A stretch of 51,173 nt of DNA from Clostridiales bacterium (GTDB lineage: Bacteria; Bacillota; Clostridia; Oscillospirales; Oscillospiraceae): contig SFPN01000024.1 of assembly GCA_004551945.1 (NCBI GenBank), positions 1 to 51,173 on the forward strand, written 5' to 3'. A program made the translations under genes and the position numbers. Below, piece after piece: positions 15,995 to 24,660 of this stretch (its first letter is position 1; each line of letters opens with the position of its first letter). Below the pieces are notes generated by a model. It was not told the DNA's origin, made no database searches, and saw only the letters and a list, made by a program, of their open reading frames with translations.

Positions 15995-16762
15995 ATGTTA
16001 GAACTCGATCACATTCAGAAATCCTTTGACGGCGTGCCTGTGCTCAAGGATATTTCCATCCAGGTCCAGGACGGCGAGATTGTCTCCATTTTAGGCCCCT
16101 CCGGCTGCGGCAAGACCACCCTGCTGAACCTGATCCTGGGCCTGATTGAGGCCGACGGCGGCGCCATCCGCTACAACGGAGAGGACCTGACCCACGCGGC
16201 CATGGAAAAGCGGGGATTTAACATCGTCTTTCAGGACTATGCTCTCTTCCCCAACCTGAATGTCTACAAAAACATCACCTACGGCCTGAAAAACAAGCCG
16301 GGCATCTCCTCCCCGGAAGAAGTGGAGGAGCTCATCGACCTGCTGGAGCTGCGGGAGCACCTGAACAAGCGGATCAATCAGCTCTCCGGCGGCCAGAAGC
16401 AGCGGGTGGCCCTGGCCCGGACCCTGGTGATGAAGCCCCTCATCCTCCTGCTGGACGAGCCCCTCTCCGCCCTGGACGGGGTGATCAAGGAGTCCATCAA
16501 GGAGCGGATCAAGACCATCGCCCGGGAGTACCGCCTGACCACCATCATCGTCACCCACGACCCGGAGGAGGCCCTCACTCTCTCCGACCGGGTGCTCATC
16601 ATCGACCAGGGCACCATCGCCCAGTACGGCCGCCCGGCGGAGATCATCCACAAGCCGGAAAACGACTTCGTCCGCAAGTTCATCCTCAACCAGCTGGAGA
16701 TTAAGCGCAACAACATCTTTGACCTCTTCGGCTCCGCCTCCCTGGCCGGCGCTGCGGTGTAA
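15995..16762 (+). CDS. ABC transporter ATPase, 2-aminoethylphosphonate type
   Basis: 255 residues. Walker A GPSGCGKTT (34-42), Q-loop FQDYALFP, signature LSGGQKQRVALAR, Walker B LILLLDEPLSALD and H-loop VTHDPEEA are all present. It is of the iron/polyamine/phosphonate (FbpC/PotA/PhnT) subgroup but is short, lacking the TOBE domain that adds about 100 residues in most of them. It is 6 bases from the permease gene and starts the operon ATPase, permease, binding protein, phnW, phnX. Context points to uptake of 2-aminoethylphosphonate. Ribosome site AAAGGAG. Confidence 0.85.
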   Translation: MLELDHIQKSFDGVPVLKDISIQVQDGEIVSILGPSGCGKTTLLNLILGLIEADGGAIRYNGEDLTHAAMEKRGFNIVFQDYALFPNLNVYKNITYGLKNKPGISSPEEVEELIDLLELREHLNKRINQLSGGQKQRVALARTLVMKPLILLLDEPLSALDGVIKESIKERIKTIAREYRLTTIIVTHDPEEALTLSDRVLIIDQGTIAQYGRPAEIIHKPENDFVRKFILNQLEIKRNNIFDLFGSASLAGAAV

Positions 16763-16768
16763 CCGGCC

Positions 16769-18421
16769 ATGAGACAGAAAAACCGGGAGCTTAAGCTCAT
16801 CTTTACCGTGCTGGTCCTGGTGTTTGCCGCGTTTCTGGCGGTCCCTGTTCTGCGGCTGCTGGTCAAGTCCTTCTGGGGAGAACAGGGCGCTACCGGAGAA
16901 TTTTACACGGCGGTGTTCACCGGCCGAAACTTCGGCCAGACCCTGATGAACAGCTTCGCTGTCTCCGCCGCGGCGGCGGTGGCGGCGGTGCTGGTGGCCT
17001 TCGTCCTGGCCTATGCCGTCCACTACACCCGGCTGCCTGGGTGGGTCAAAACCGCCCTGCGGGGAGCGGCCACCCTGCCCATGTTCATTCCCACCATCAC
17101 CTACGGCTTTGCCATCATCTACTCCTTCGGCAAGCAGGGGCTTATCACCCAGCTGCTGGGGTTCCAGCTTTTTAACATCTACGGCTTCTGGGGCCTGCTG
17201 GTGGGCTATGTGATCTACACCGTGCCGGTGGCCTTCCTGCTCATCTGCAACACCATGGAGTATGTGGACAAAAAGACCCTGGTGGTCTCCAAGGTCATGG
17301 GGGACGGGGCGTTATCCACCTTCTGGATCGCCGTGCTCCGCCCGCTGCTGGGCACCCTGGCGGGGGCTTTTGTTCAGGCCTTCTTCCTGTGCTTTACCGA
17401 CTTCGGCATCCCCGCCTCCGTGGGGGGCAAGTTCGACGTGATTGCCACGGTTCTCTACAACCAGATGCTGGGGGGCATCCCCGACTTTAACCGGGGGGCC
17501 GTGGTGGCCGTCATCATGCTGCTGCCCTCGGTGGGGAGCATCCTGCTGCTGCGGTTCCTGGAGCGGTACAACATCCGCTATGACCGGGTCAGCAGCGCGG
17601 AGCTGAAGCGAAATCCCCTGCGGGACGGGGCCTGGGGCCTTTCCGGCGCGGTGCTGGGTCTGATGCTCCTGTCCATCTTCGTGGTGATTTTCCTGGTGCC
17701 TATGGTCCAGAACTGGCCCTATCAGCGCACCTTTACCCCGGAGCACTTCGCCTCGGTCTTTGCGGACAAGGATCTGCGGAAGGTCTACCTCCACTCCCTG
17801 GCCATGGCCCTGCTCACCGCCTTTTTCGGCACCCTGGCGGCCTACGGCGGCGCCCTCATCACCGCCCGGAGCACCCTGCCCCGGGCCTGCAAGCAGACCA
17901 TGGACTCGGTGGCTCTGGTCACCAACACCATCCCCGGCATGGTCCTGGGCCTGGCCTTCCTGTTCTGCTTCCGGGGCACCAGCCTGCAGAACACCTTCGT
18001 GCTCATGATCCTCTGCAACATCGTCCACTACTTCTCCACCCCTTACCTTATGATGAAGAACGCCCTGTCCAAGATGAACGCCGGGTGGGAGACCACTGCC
18101 CTGCTCATGGGGGACAGCTGGCCCAAGACCATCTTCCGGGTGGTGACCCCCAACGCGGCGGCCAGCCTCATCGAGACGTTCAGCTACTACTTCATTAACT
18201 CCATGGTCACCATCAGCGCCCTCATCTTCATCGTGGGCTCCAAGACCATGATCCTCACCGCCAAGATCAAGCAGCTCCAGTACATCAACCAGTACAACGA
18301 GGTGTTCGTCCTCTCCCTGCTGATTTTGGCCACCAACCTGCTTGCAAAGGCCATCTTTACTTGGCTTGCAAATAACCGCGAAAAAAAAGCAACGAAGCAA
18401 ACCGAAGAGAAAGGAAACTGA
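16769..18421 (+). CDS. ABC permease with two fused transmembrane domains
   Basis: 550 residues forming two six-helix halves, as in FbpB/ThiP and the PhnU/PhnV-like 2-aminoethylphosphonate permeases. Each half carries the cytoplasmic EAA-type loop that docks on the ATPase: KVMGDGALSTFWIAVLRPLL (about 170-189) and ALLMGDSWPKTIFRVVTP (about 446-463). The fusion means that a single gene supplies the whole membrane pore, consistent with one ATPase and one binding protein on either side. The next ATG starts 4 bases after its TGA. Confidence 0.88.
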   Translation: MRQKNRELKLIFTVLVLVFAAFLAVPVLRLLVKSFWGEQGATGEFYTAVFTGRNFGQTLMNSFAVSAAAAVAAVLVAFVLAYAVHYTRLPGWVKTALRGAATLPMFIPTITYGFAIIYSFGKQGLITQLLGFQLFNIYGFWGLLVGYVIYTVPVAFLLICNTMEYVDKKTLVVSKVMGDGALSTFWIAVLRPLLGTLAGAFVQAFFLCFTDFGIPASVGGKFDVIATVLYNQMLGGIPDFNRGAVVAVIMLLPSVGSILLLRFLERYNIRYDRVSSAELKRNPLRDGAWGLSGAVLGLMLLSIFVVIFLVPMVQNWPYQRTFTPEHFASVFADKDLRKVYLHSLAMALLTAFFGTLAAYGGALITARSTLPRACKQTMDSVALVTNTIPGMVLGLAFLFCFRGTSLQNTFVLMILCNIVHYFSTPYLMMKNALSKMNAGWETTALLMGDSWPKTIFRVVTPNAAASLIETFSYYFINSMVTISALIFIVGSKTMILTAKIKQLQYINQYNEVFVLSLLILATNLLAKAIFTWLANNREKKATKQTEEKGN

Positions 18422-18425
18422 AATC

Positions 18426-19445
18426 ATGAACTGGAAAAAATTTGTGTCCCTGGGACTTTCCCTGACCCTGGCCGGCTCCCTGCTGGCCGGCTGCGGCGGC
18501 CAGACCGCCGGTGAGAGCGGCGAGAGCGGCGATACCAGCAGCGCCAAGCAGGTGGTCATCTACTCCAACGCCGACGAAGAGGCCATCACCGCCATGACCA
18601 ACGCCCTGAACGCCGGCGGCTATGAGGGCCAGTACGTCTTTGAGACCTTCGGCACCTCCGAGCTGGGCGGCAAGCTCCTGGCGGAGGGCACCGACCTGGA
18701 GGCCGACATGGTCACCATGAGCACCTTCTACCTCCAGAGCGCCCAGGATCAGAACCAGATGTTTGTTGACCTGACCTTTGACGTGAACACCCTGGAGGAG
18801 GTTCCCTCCTACACCGCTCCCATCACCTCCCAAGAGGGCGCCATCATCGTGAACACCCAGCTGCTGGAGGAAAACAACCTGCCCATGCCCACCTGCCTGA
18901 AGGATCTGGCTGACCCTGTGTACGCAGGCTTCCTGGCCGTGACCGACGTGCAGTCCTCCTCCACCGCCTGGCTGCTGATGCAGGCCCTGGTCTCCGCCTA
19001 TGGGGAGGAAGAGGCTCAGAGCATCCTCCACGACATCTATGTGAACGCCGGCGACCACATCGAGTCCTCCGGCTCCGCCCCCCTGAAGCTGTGTCAGGCC
19101 GGTGAGATCGCCGTGGGCTTCGGCCTGCGCCACCAGGCTGTGGCCGCCAAGGCCGAAGGCATGCCCATCGACTACGTGGACCCCACCGAGGGCAACTTCT
19201 CCCTGACGGAGTCCGTGGCTGTCATCGACAAGGGCGATGCCACCAACCCCCTGGCCATGGAGATGGCCCAGTGCATCATCGACAACGGCCGTGCTGAACT
19301 GCAGGAGAACTATCCCAACCCCCTGTATGAGGGTGAAAGCTCCGACGCAGCCAACAAGTCCGCCTATCCCAAGGTCTTTGAAGAGCCGCTGACCTTCGAG
19401 CTGTACAAGCATCACCAGGATATTTCCGAGGCTGCCAAGCCTTGA
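18426..19445 (+). CDS. Lipoprotein substrate-binding protein, 2-aminoethylphosphonate type
   Basis: 339 residues from the ATG at 18426, 4 bases after the permease stop with GAAAGGAAA in front. Signal peptide with lipobox LLAGC (C23), then a Gly/Ser linker. The mature part (QVVIYSNADEEAITAMTNAL...) is a type-II periplasmic-binding fold of the iron/2-AEP group (PhnS-like). It presumably captures 2-aminoethylphosphonate at the cell surface and delivers it to the fused permease. It is followed by a terminator hairpin, which may leave the binding protein mRNA more abundant than the downstream phnWX mRNA. Confidence 0.85.
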   Translation: MNWKKFVSLGLSLTLAGSLLAGCGGQTAGESGESGDTSSAKQVVIYSNADEEAITAMTNALNAGGYEGQYVFETFGTSELGGKLLAEGTDLEADMVTMSTFYLQSAQDQNQMFVDLTFDVNTLEEVPSYTAPITSQEGAIIVNTQLLEENNLPMPTCLKDLADPVYAGFLAVTDVQSSSTAWLLMQALVSAYGEEEAQSILHDIYVNAGDHIESSGSAPLKLCQAGEIAVGFGLRHQAVAAKAEGMPIDYVDPTEGNFSLTESVAVIDKGDATNPLAMEMAQCIIDNGRAELQENYPNPLYEGESSDAANKSAYPKVFEEPLTFELYKHHQDISEAAKP

Positions 19446-19459
19446 TTTCCCCAAAGCGG

Positions 19460-19495
19460 CAGAAAAAAGGGCGCAGGATACGCGCCCTTTTTCTG
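19460..19495 (+). terminator. Terminator between transport and catabolic genes
   Basis: CAGAAAAAAGGGCGC pairs with GCGCCCTTTTTCTG; the T-run is part of the stem. It is 15 bases past the binding protein stop. Since phnW has no clear promoter of its own in the 56 bases that remain, partial read-through is likely. Confidence 0.8.
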
Positions 19496-19550
19496 TGGGC
19501 AGATTGGGACTGCCCGCCACCAAACCACAACAGGAAAGGAAGCAAACAAC

Positions 19551-20651
19551 ATGAACCAGTACAAGCTGCTGACCCCCGGCCCCCTGACCACCACAGAGAC
19601 CGTGAAGCAGGAAATGCTCGTTGACCACTGCACCTGGGACGACGACTACAAGAAGATCACCCAGACCATCCGCCGGACCCTGCTGGAGCTGGGCCAGGTG
19701 ACCGAGCCCCAGTACACCGCCGTGCTCATGCAGGGCAGCGGCACCTTCGGGGTGGAGTCCGTCCTCACCTCCGTGGTGGGGAGAAATGACAAGGTCCTCA
19801 TCGCCGCCAACGGGGCCTACGGCCTGCGGATGGCGGAGATCTGCCGCCACGCAGGGGTCGACTTTGTCCTCTATGAGCAGGAGAACTTCAAGATTCCCGA
19901 GGCGGACAAGGTGGCGGCCATTCTGGCCTCCGACCCCGCCGTTACCCACGTGGCCATGGTCCACGGGGAGACCACCAGCGGCATCCTCAACGACGTGCAG
20001 GCTGTGGGCCAGGTGGTGAAGCAGGCCGGAAAGACCTTTATCGTGGACGCCATGTCCACCTTCGGAGGGGTGGAGATCCCCGTGGGGGACTGGGGCATCG
20101 ACTTTCTCATCTCCAGCGCCAACAAGTGCATCCAGGGGGTGCCCGGGTTCTCCTTCGTTCTGGCCAACCGGGAGAAGCTCATTGCTTCCGCCGGGTGCGC
20201 CCGGTCCCTGTCCCTGGACCTGTATGACCAGTGGAAAACCATGGAGACCGACGGCAAGTGGCGCTTTACCTCTCCCACCCATGTGGTGCTGGCCTTCGCC
20301 AGAGCACTGGAGGAGCTGAAGGCCGAGGGGGGTATCCCCGCCCGCCACGCCCGGTACGCCAACAACCAGAAGCGCCTGGCGGAAAAGCTCTCCGCCCTGG
20401 GCTTTACCCCCTATCTGGACCCGGCGGTCCAGGGGCCCATCATCACCTCCTTCGGCTATCCCAAGGGGGCGGACTTCACCTTCCGGCAGATGTACGATTA
20501 CATTAAGGCCCGGGGCTATGTGCTCTACCCCGGCAAGGTCATGGAGGCCGACACCTTCCGGGTGGGGAACATCGGGGAGATCTACCCTGCGGACATCGAG
20601 GCCCTGGCCACCATTCTGGAAACCTTCCTCAAGGAGGTGGCCGCGGCATGA
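19551..20651 (+). CDS. phnW: 2-aminoethylphosphonate-pyruvate transaminase
   Basis: 366-residue class-V PLP aminotransferase converting 2-aminoethylphosphonate and pyruvate to phosphonoacetaldehyde and alanine. The family start LLTPGPLTTT is exact, and the residues MQGSGTFGVES, the aspartate D166 in VDAMSTFGG and the Schiff-base lysine K192 in SSANKCIQG are in place. The length is typical of PhnW. Its stop overlaps the phnX start by four bases (ATGA), giving translational coupling with the next enzyme. The alanine-glyoxylate transaminases share the fold, but the phnX partner settles the substrate. Ribosome site AGGAAAGGA. Confidence 0.93.
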   Translation: MNQYKLLTPGPLTTTETVKQEMLVDHCTWDDDYKKITQTIRRTLLELGQVTEPQYTAVLMQGSGTFGVESVLTSVVGRNDKVLIAANGAYGLRMAEICRHAGVDFVLYEQENFKIPEADKVAAILASDPAVTHVAMVHGETTSGILNDVQAVGQVVKQAGKTFIVDAMSTFGGVEIPVGDWGIDFLISSANKCIQGVPGFSFVLANREKLIASAGCARSLSLDLYDQWKTMETDGKWRFTSPTHVVLAFARALEELKAEGGIPARHARYANNQKRLAEKLSALGFTPYLDPAVQGPIITSFGYPKGADFTFRQMYDYIKARGYVLYPGKVMEADTFRVGNIGEIYPADIEALATILETFLKEVAAA

Positions 20652-21427
20652 AAACTCAGCTGGTGATTCTGGACTGGGCGGGCACCACCGTGGACTACGG
20701 GTGCTTTGCCCCGGTGCGGGCCTTTGACCTGGCCTTTCAGACCTGCGGGCTTTTCCCCACGGCGGAGGAGATCCGGGCTCCCATGGGGATGCTCAAGCGG
20801 GACCACATCCGCACCATGCTGGCCATGGAGCGGCTGAACGCCCAGTGGCGGGCGAAGTACGGAACCGAACCCGGAGAAGAGGCGGTGGAGCTCATTTACA
20901 GCGTGTTTGAGACCTCCCTCATGCGGAGCCTTTCGGAGTTTACCGCTCCCAAGCCCGGCACCCTGGAAGGGGTGATGGGCCTGCGGGAGCTGGGGCTGCG
21001 GATCGGCTCCACCACCGGCTACACCGACGCCATGATGGCGGTGGTGACCAAAGGGGCCGCGGACCAGGGTTACGCCCCGGATGCCTGGTTCAGCCCCGAC
21101 AGCACCCAGGGCCTGGGGCGGCCCTACCCCTACATGATCTACGCCAACATGCAGGCCTTCCAGATCCCCTCCGTGCAGGCGGTGGTGAAGGTGGGCGACA
21201 CCGTGGCGGACATTCAGGAGGGGAAAAACGCCGGGGTCCTTTCCTTCGGCGTTATGGAAGGCAGCAGCGTGATGGGCTATTCCCAGGCGGAGTATGAAGC
21301 GCTGAGCCCGGCAGAGAAGACGGCGGCCAAGGAACGGACCCGCCGGGTCTTCCTGGAGGCCGGGGCCGACGGGGTGCTGGACACCCTGGCAGAGCTTCCC
21401 GCCTGGCTGAAGGGCCTGGAGGGCTGA
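20648..21427 (+). CDS. phnX: Phosphonoacetaldehyde hydrolase (phosphonatase)
   Basis: 259-residue HAD-superfamily enzyme that splits phosphonoacetaldehyde into acetaldehyde and phosphate. The nucleophile D9 lies in LDWAGTTVDYG, the substrate-imine lysine K50 in MGMLKRDHIR, and the later HAD motifs are GSTTGYT and VGDTVADI. The cap domain lies between residues 20 and 100. Together with PhnW it forms the complete two-step phosphonatase route, supplying phosphate, a nitrogen-bearing alanine and acetaldehyde. Overlaps phnW by four bases. The spacer 21428-21697 that follows holds only a repeat and a terminator. Confidence 0.94.
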   Translation: MKTQLVILDWAGTTVDYGCFAPVRAFDLAFQTCGLFPTAEEIRAPMGMLKRDHIRTMLAMERLNAQWRAKYGTEPGEEAVELIYSVFETSLMRSLSEFTAPKPGTLEGVMGLRELGLRIGSTTGYTDAMMAVVTKGAADQGYAPDAWFSPDSTQGLGRPYPYMIYANMQAFQIPSVQAVVKVGDTVADIQEGKNAGVLSFGVMEGSSVMGYSQAEYEALSPAEKTAAKERTRRVFLEAGADGVLDTLAELPAWLKGLEG

Positions 21428-21506
21428 TTTCATAGAGCACCTATTCACCCCCGTTGCAAAAACAGAAAGGAAGAGAAACACTATGCAGTGGAAACGAAAG
21501 CTCAGC

Positions 21507-21590
21507 TTGTCGAAAAAGGCAAAGCCTTTTCCGACAAGAGGGGAGAGCAGTCCGCTGCGGGCAGCAAACGCTGCGAGACTTTTTCAACAG
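21507..21590 (+). repeat. Modular hairpin repeat, copy A (short form)
   Basis: Begins with a 31-base stem-loop (TTGTCGAAAAAGGC, loop AAA, GCCTTTTCCGACAA), followed by GAGGGG and the mini-stem GCAG-TCCG-CTGC. It then jumps directly to GCAGCAAAC-CTGCGAG and ends with TTTTTCAACAG. The first 38 bases are identical to copy B at 24661. It lacks the middle 60-odd bases that copy B has. Confidence 0.85.
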
Positions 21591-21591
21591 T

Positions 21592-21624
21592 CAAAGGCAG
21601 CCCCCATAAAGGGGGCTGCCTTTG
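21592..21624 (+). terminator. Terminator after the phosphonate operon
   Basis: A perfect 14-bp stem CAAAGGCAGCCCCC / GGGGGCTGCCTTTG with loop ATAAA. The right arm ends in TTTG and follows repeat copy A by one base. Confidence 0.8.
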
Positions 21625-21697
21625 TCCTGTTGGACGGGGCCACCCGGATCTTTGCCGGCTGGAAGGCCGGTTTCTGACAAACTTTCCCCCCTGGGGG

Positions 21698-21747
21698 TTG
21701 ACAAGTGCCCGGGGAAATGCTATGGTACAGATACCCCTACTGGGTAT
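21698..21747 (+). promoter_or_regulatory. Copper-responsive promoter with CsoR operator
   Basis: TTGACA (21698-21703), a 17-base spacer and TATGGT (21721-21726) form a sigma-A promoter. Just downstream the palindrome ATACCCCTACTGGGTAT (21731-21747) matches the known CsoR operator pattern (TACCC, short centre, GGGTA). Bound CsoR would cover the transcription start; copper would release it. Confidence 0.88.
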
Positions 21748-21767
21748 TTTGCGAGGAGGCGCTTTCT

Positions 21768-22070
21768 ATGGAAGGACATGACTGCTGCTGTCACAAGACC
21801 AAAACCCGCTCCGAGGAGGAGTACAAAAGCCTGATCCACCGGCTCAACCGCATCGAGGGGCAGATCCGGGGCATCCGGGGCATGGTGGAGAAAAGCGCCT
21901 ACTGCACGGATATCCTCACCCAGGTGGCCGCGGCCAACGCCGCCCTCAACGCCTTCAGCAAGGAGTTGCTGGCCCAGCACATCCGCACCTGCGTGGCCCA
22001 GGACATCCGGGACGGCAAGGAGGAGACCATCGACGAACTGGTGGCCACCCTGCAAAAACTCATGAAATGA
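21768..22070 (+). CDS. csoR: Copper-sensing repressor CsoR
   Basis: 100 residues from the ATG at 21768, behind GAGGAGG. All-helical DUF156 repressor: YKSLIHRLNRIEGQIRGI is the family signature. The copper ligands are present as Cys in KSAYCTD, His in LLAQHIR and Cys in RTCVAQ (the Cys-His-Cys trio known from M. tuberculosis CsoR). The N-terminus GHDCCCHK adds three cysteines and two histidines that may also bind metal; that is unusual. It is the first gene of the copper operon, 37 bases before copA, and has its own operator upstream. Confidence 0.93.
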   Translation: MEGHDCCCHKTKTRSEEEYKSLIHRLNRIEGQIRGIRGMVEKSAYCTDILTQVAAANAALNAFSKELLAQHIRTCVAQDIRDGKEETIDELVATLQKLMK

Positions 22071-22107
22071 GGGCAAACTGTAACAAAACAACGCCAGGAG
22101 GCGAACC

Positions 22108-24612
22108 ATGAAGCAATACAACGTAACGGGCATGAGCTGCGCGGCCTGCAGCGCCCGGGTGGAAAAGGCCGTGTCCAAGGTGCCGGGGGTGGAGGCCTGC
22201 TCTGTGAGCCTGCTCACCAACTCCATGGGGGTGGAGGGCACCGCCTCTCCCCAGGCCGTCATTGCGGCGGTGGAGGGGGCGGGATACGGGGCCTCGGAAA
22301 AAGGGGCCGGAGCCGCCGCCCAGGCCCCCTCGGAGGACGCCCTGGCCGACAAGGATACCCCGGCGCTGAAGCGCCGGCTCGTCTGGTCCGTCCTGTTCCT
22401 GCTGGTGCTCCTGTACTTTTCCATGGGCCACATGCTGTGGGACTGGCCCCTGCCCCCCTTCTACGAGGGAAACCACGTGGCCATGGGCCTGACCCAGCTG
22501 CTGCTGACGGGCATCATCATGGTCATCAACCAGAAATTCTTCGTCAGCGGCTTTCAGAGCCTGTGGCACCGCGCTCCCAACATGGACACCCTGGTGGCCT
22601 TAGGCTCTGCCGCCGCCTTTGTCTACAGCACCTACGCCCTCTTCGCCATGACCGGCGCTCAGGTGCGGGGGGACATGGACGCCGTCATGACCTACATGAT
22701 GGACTTTTACTTTGAGTCCGCCGCCATGATCCTCACCCTCATCACCGTGGGCAAGATGCTGGAGGCCCGCTCCAAGGGCAAAACCACCGACGCCCTGAAG
22801 GGCCTTATGAAGCTGGCCCCCAAGACCGCCTGTGTGGTGCGGGACGGGGCAGAGGTCACCGTCCCCATCGAACAAGTGAAAAAGGGAGACACCTTTGCCG
22901 TCCGCCCCGGAGAGACCATCCCCGTGGACGGGGTGGTGCTGGAGGGGGAGAGCGCCGTGAACGAGTCCGCCCTCACCGGGGAGAGCATCCCCGTGGACAA
23001 AGCCGCCGGGGACGCTGTTTCCGCCGCCACCTTAAACCAGTCGGGCTATCTCCGGTGCGAGGCCACCCGGGTGGGGGAGGACACCACCCTGGCCCAGATC
23101 ATCCAGATGGTCAGCGACGCCGCCGCCACCAAGGCCCCCATCGCCAAGATCGCTGACAAGGTCTCCGGGGTGTTCGTGCCGGTGGTCATCGCCATCGCCG
23201 CCGTCACCACCCTGGTGTGGCTGCTGCTGGGGCAGGACGTGGGCTACGCCCTGGCCCGGGGGATCTCCGTGCTGGTCATCAGCTGCCCCTGCGCCCTGGG
23301 GCTGGCCACCCCCGTGGCCATCATGGTGGGCAGCGGCCTGGGGGCCAAAAACGGGATTCTGTTCAAAACCGCCGTCTCTTTGGAGGAGACCGGCAAGCTC
23401 CAGATTGTGGCCCTGGACAAGACGGGCACCATCACCAGCGGCCAGCCCAAGGTTACCGACCTGCTCCCTGCTCCCGGCTTCTCCCAGGAGGCGCTGCTCC
23501 GCCTGGCCTACGCCCTGGAGCGGCGCAGTGAACACCCCCTGGCCCGGGCCATTTTGCAGAAGGCGGAGGAGCAGCAGCTGACGGCAGAGGAGGTCACCGG
23601 GTTCCAGGCCCTGCCGGGCAGCGGCCTCACCGCCAGCTGGCAGGGAAAGATTCTCCACGGCGGCAGCCTCACCTTCCTGCGCACCCAGGCGGAAATTTCC
23701 CCTGAGGCGGAGGCCCAGGCGGAACAGCTGGCCGAGCAGGGCAAGACCCCCCTGTTTTTCAGCCAGGACGGGGTTCTGGCCGGGATCATCGCCGTGGCGG
23801 ACACCATCAAGGAGGACAGCGCCCAGGCGGTCCGGGAGCTGCGGCGCATGGGCCTGCACGTGGTCATGCTCACCGGGGACAACCAGCGCACCGCCCGGGC
23901 CATCGGCAAGCAGGCCGGGGTGGACCAGGTGATCGCCGGGGTCCTGCCCGACGGGAAGGAGAGCGTCATTCGCAGGCTGAAGCAGTCGGGCAAGGTGGCC
24001 ATGGTGGGGGACGGCATCAACGACGCCCCCGCCCTGACCCGGGCGGACATGGGCATCGCCATCGGCGCGGGAGCCGACGTGGCCATCGACGCGGCGGACG
24101 TGGTCCTCATGAAAAGCCGCCTGTCCGACGTGCCCGCCGCCATCCGGCTCAGCCGGGCCACCCTGCGGAACATCCGGCAAAACCTGTTCTGGGCCTTTAT
24201 TTATAATGTAATCGGCATCCCCTTAGCCGCCGGGGTCCTGGTCCCCCTGGGGCTCACCCTGAACCCCATGTTCGCCGCGGCGGCCATGAGCCTGTCCAGC
24301 TTCTGCGTGGTGTCCAACGCTCTGCGCTTAAACCTCTTCCCCCTGCGGGACGCCACCAAAGATAAACCCATCCAATTCACTTACCAGGAGGAAACAAATC
24401 CCATGGAAAAGACACTGAACATTGAAGGCATGATGTGCACCCACTGCGAAGCCCGGGTCAAAAAGGCCCTGGAGGCCCTGCCCCAGGTCAGCCAGGCCCA
24501 GGTGAGCCACGAAGCCGGCACCGCCGTGGTCTCCCTGACCGGCGCGGCAGACGACGCCGTGCTGAAAAAGGCGGTGGAGGACCAGGACTACACGGTAACC
24601 TCCATCCGGTAA
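22108..24612 (+). CDS. copA: Copper-exporting P-type ATPase with C-terminal CopZ domain
   Basis: 834-residue P1B-1 ATPase pumping Cu(I) out of the cytoplasm. An N-terminal heavy-metal-associated domain carries C11 and C14 (MSCAACS). Eight membrane helices follow; the sixth has the CPC motif (C393, C395). TGES (290-293), the phosphorylated D437 of DKTGT, SEHP, GDGINDAPAL and the two terminal helices are all present. Unusually the frame continues past the normal end (LRLNLFPLRD) through about 20 linker residues into a second metal-binding domain, residues 766-834, with GMMCTHC. This second domain has its own ribosome site and ATG. Confidence 0.95.
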   Translation: MKQYNVTGMSCAACSARVEKAVSKVPGVEACSVSLLTNSMGVEGTASPQAVIAAVEGAGYGASEKGAGAAAQAPSEDALADKDTPALKRRLVWSVLFLLVLLYFSMGHMLWDWPLPPFYEGNHVAMGLTQLLLTGIIMVINQKFFVSGFQSLWHRAPNMDTLVALGSAAAFVYSTYALFAMTGAQVRGDMDAVMTYMMDFYFESAAMILTLITVGKMLEARSKGKTTDALKGLMKLAPKTACVVRDGAEVTVPIEQVKKGDTFAVRPGETIPVDGVVLEGESAVNESALTGESIPVDKAAGDAVSAATLNQSGYLRCEATRVGEDTTLAQIIQMVSDAAATKAPIAKIADKVSGVFVPVVIAIAAVTTLVWLLLGQDVGYALARGISVLVISCPCALGLATPVAIMVGSGLGAKNGILFKTAVSLEETGKLQIVALDKTGTITSGQPKVTDLLPAPGFSQEALLRLAYALERRSEHPLARAILQKAEEQQLTAEEVTGFQALPGSGLTASWQGKILHGGSLTFLRTQAEISPEAEAQAEQLAEQGKTPLFFSQDGVLAGIIAVADTIKEDSAQAVRELRRMGLHVVMLTGDNQRTARAIGKQAGVDQVIAGVLPDGKESVIRRLKQSGKVAMVGDGINDAPALTRADMGIAIGAGADVAIDAADVVLMKSRLSDVPAAIRLSRATLRNIRQNLFWAFIYNVIGIPLAAGVLVPLGLTLNPMFAAAAMSLSSFCVVSNALRLNLFPLRDATKDKPIQFTYQEETNPMEKTLNIEGMMCTHCEARVKKALEALPQVSQAQVSHEAGTAVVSLTGAADDAVLKKAVEDQDYTVTSIR
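24386..24405 (+). promoter_or_regulatory. Internal ribosome binding site inside copA
   Basis: AGGAGG (24386-24391) stands 11 bases before an in-frame ATG (24403-24405). The copA codons around it (QEETNP) look like translated spacer rather than folded protein, which fits an ancestral intergenic region retained as a linker. Confidence 0.7.
24403..24612 (+). CDS. copZ: CopZ-like copper chaperone, nested in-frame in copA
   Basis: Starting at the internal ATG, this frame encodes 69 residues, exactly the size of a free CopZ. It has a single beta-alpha-beta HMA fold with the copper motif MMCTHC (residues 10-15). Free CopZ carries Cu(I) to CopA and CsoR. The strong internal Shine-Dalgarno suggests that both the fused and the free form are made from one message. 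Whether the free form exists is inference; the domain itself is certain. Confidence 0.65.
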   Translation: MEKTLNIEGMMCTHCEARVKKALEALPQVSQAQVSHEAGTAVVSLTGAADDAVLKKAVEDQDYTVTSIR

Positions 24613-24628
24613 CCCAAGAGACAAGAAA

Positions 24629-24656
24629 ACGTCCCCCTGCGGCAGCAGGGGGACGT
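24629..24656 (+). terminator. Terminator of the copper operon
   Basis: A perfect 12-bp stem ACGTCCCCCTGC / GCAGGGGGACGT with a GGCA loop, 17 bases past the copA stop. Confidence 0.8.
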
Positions 24657-24660
24657 CAGT

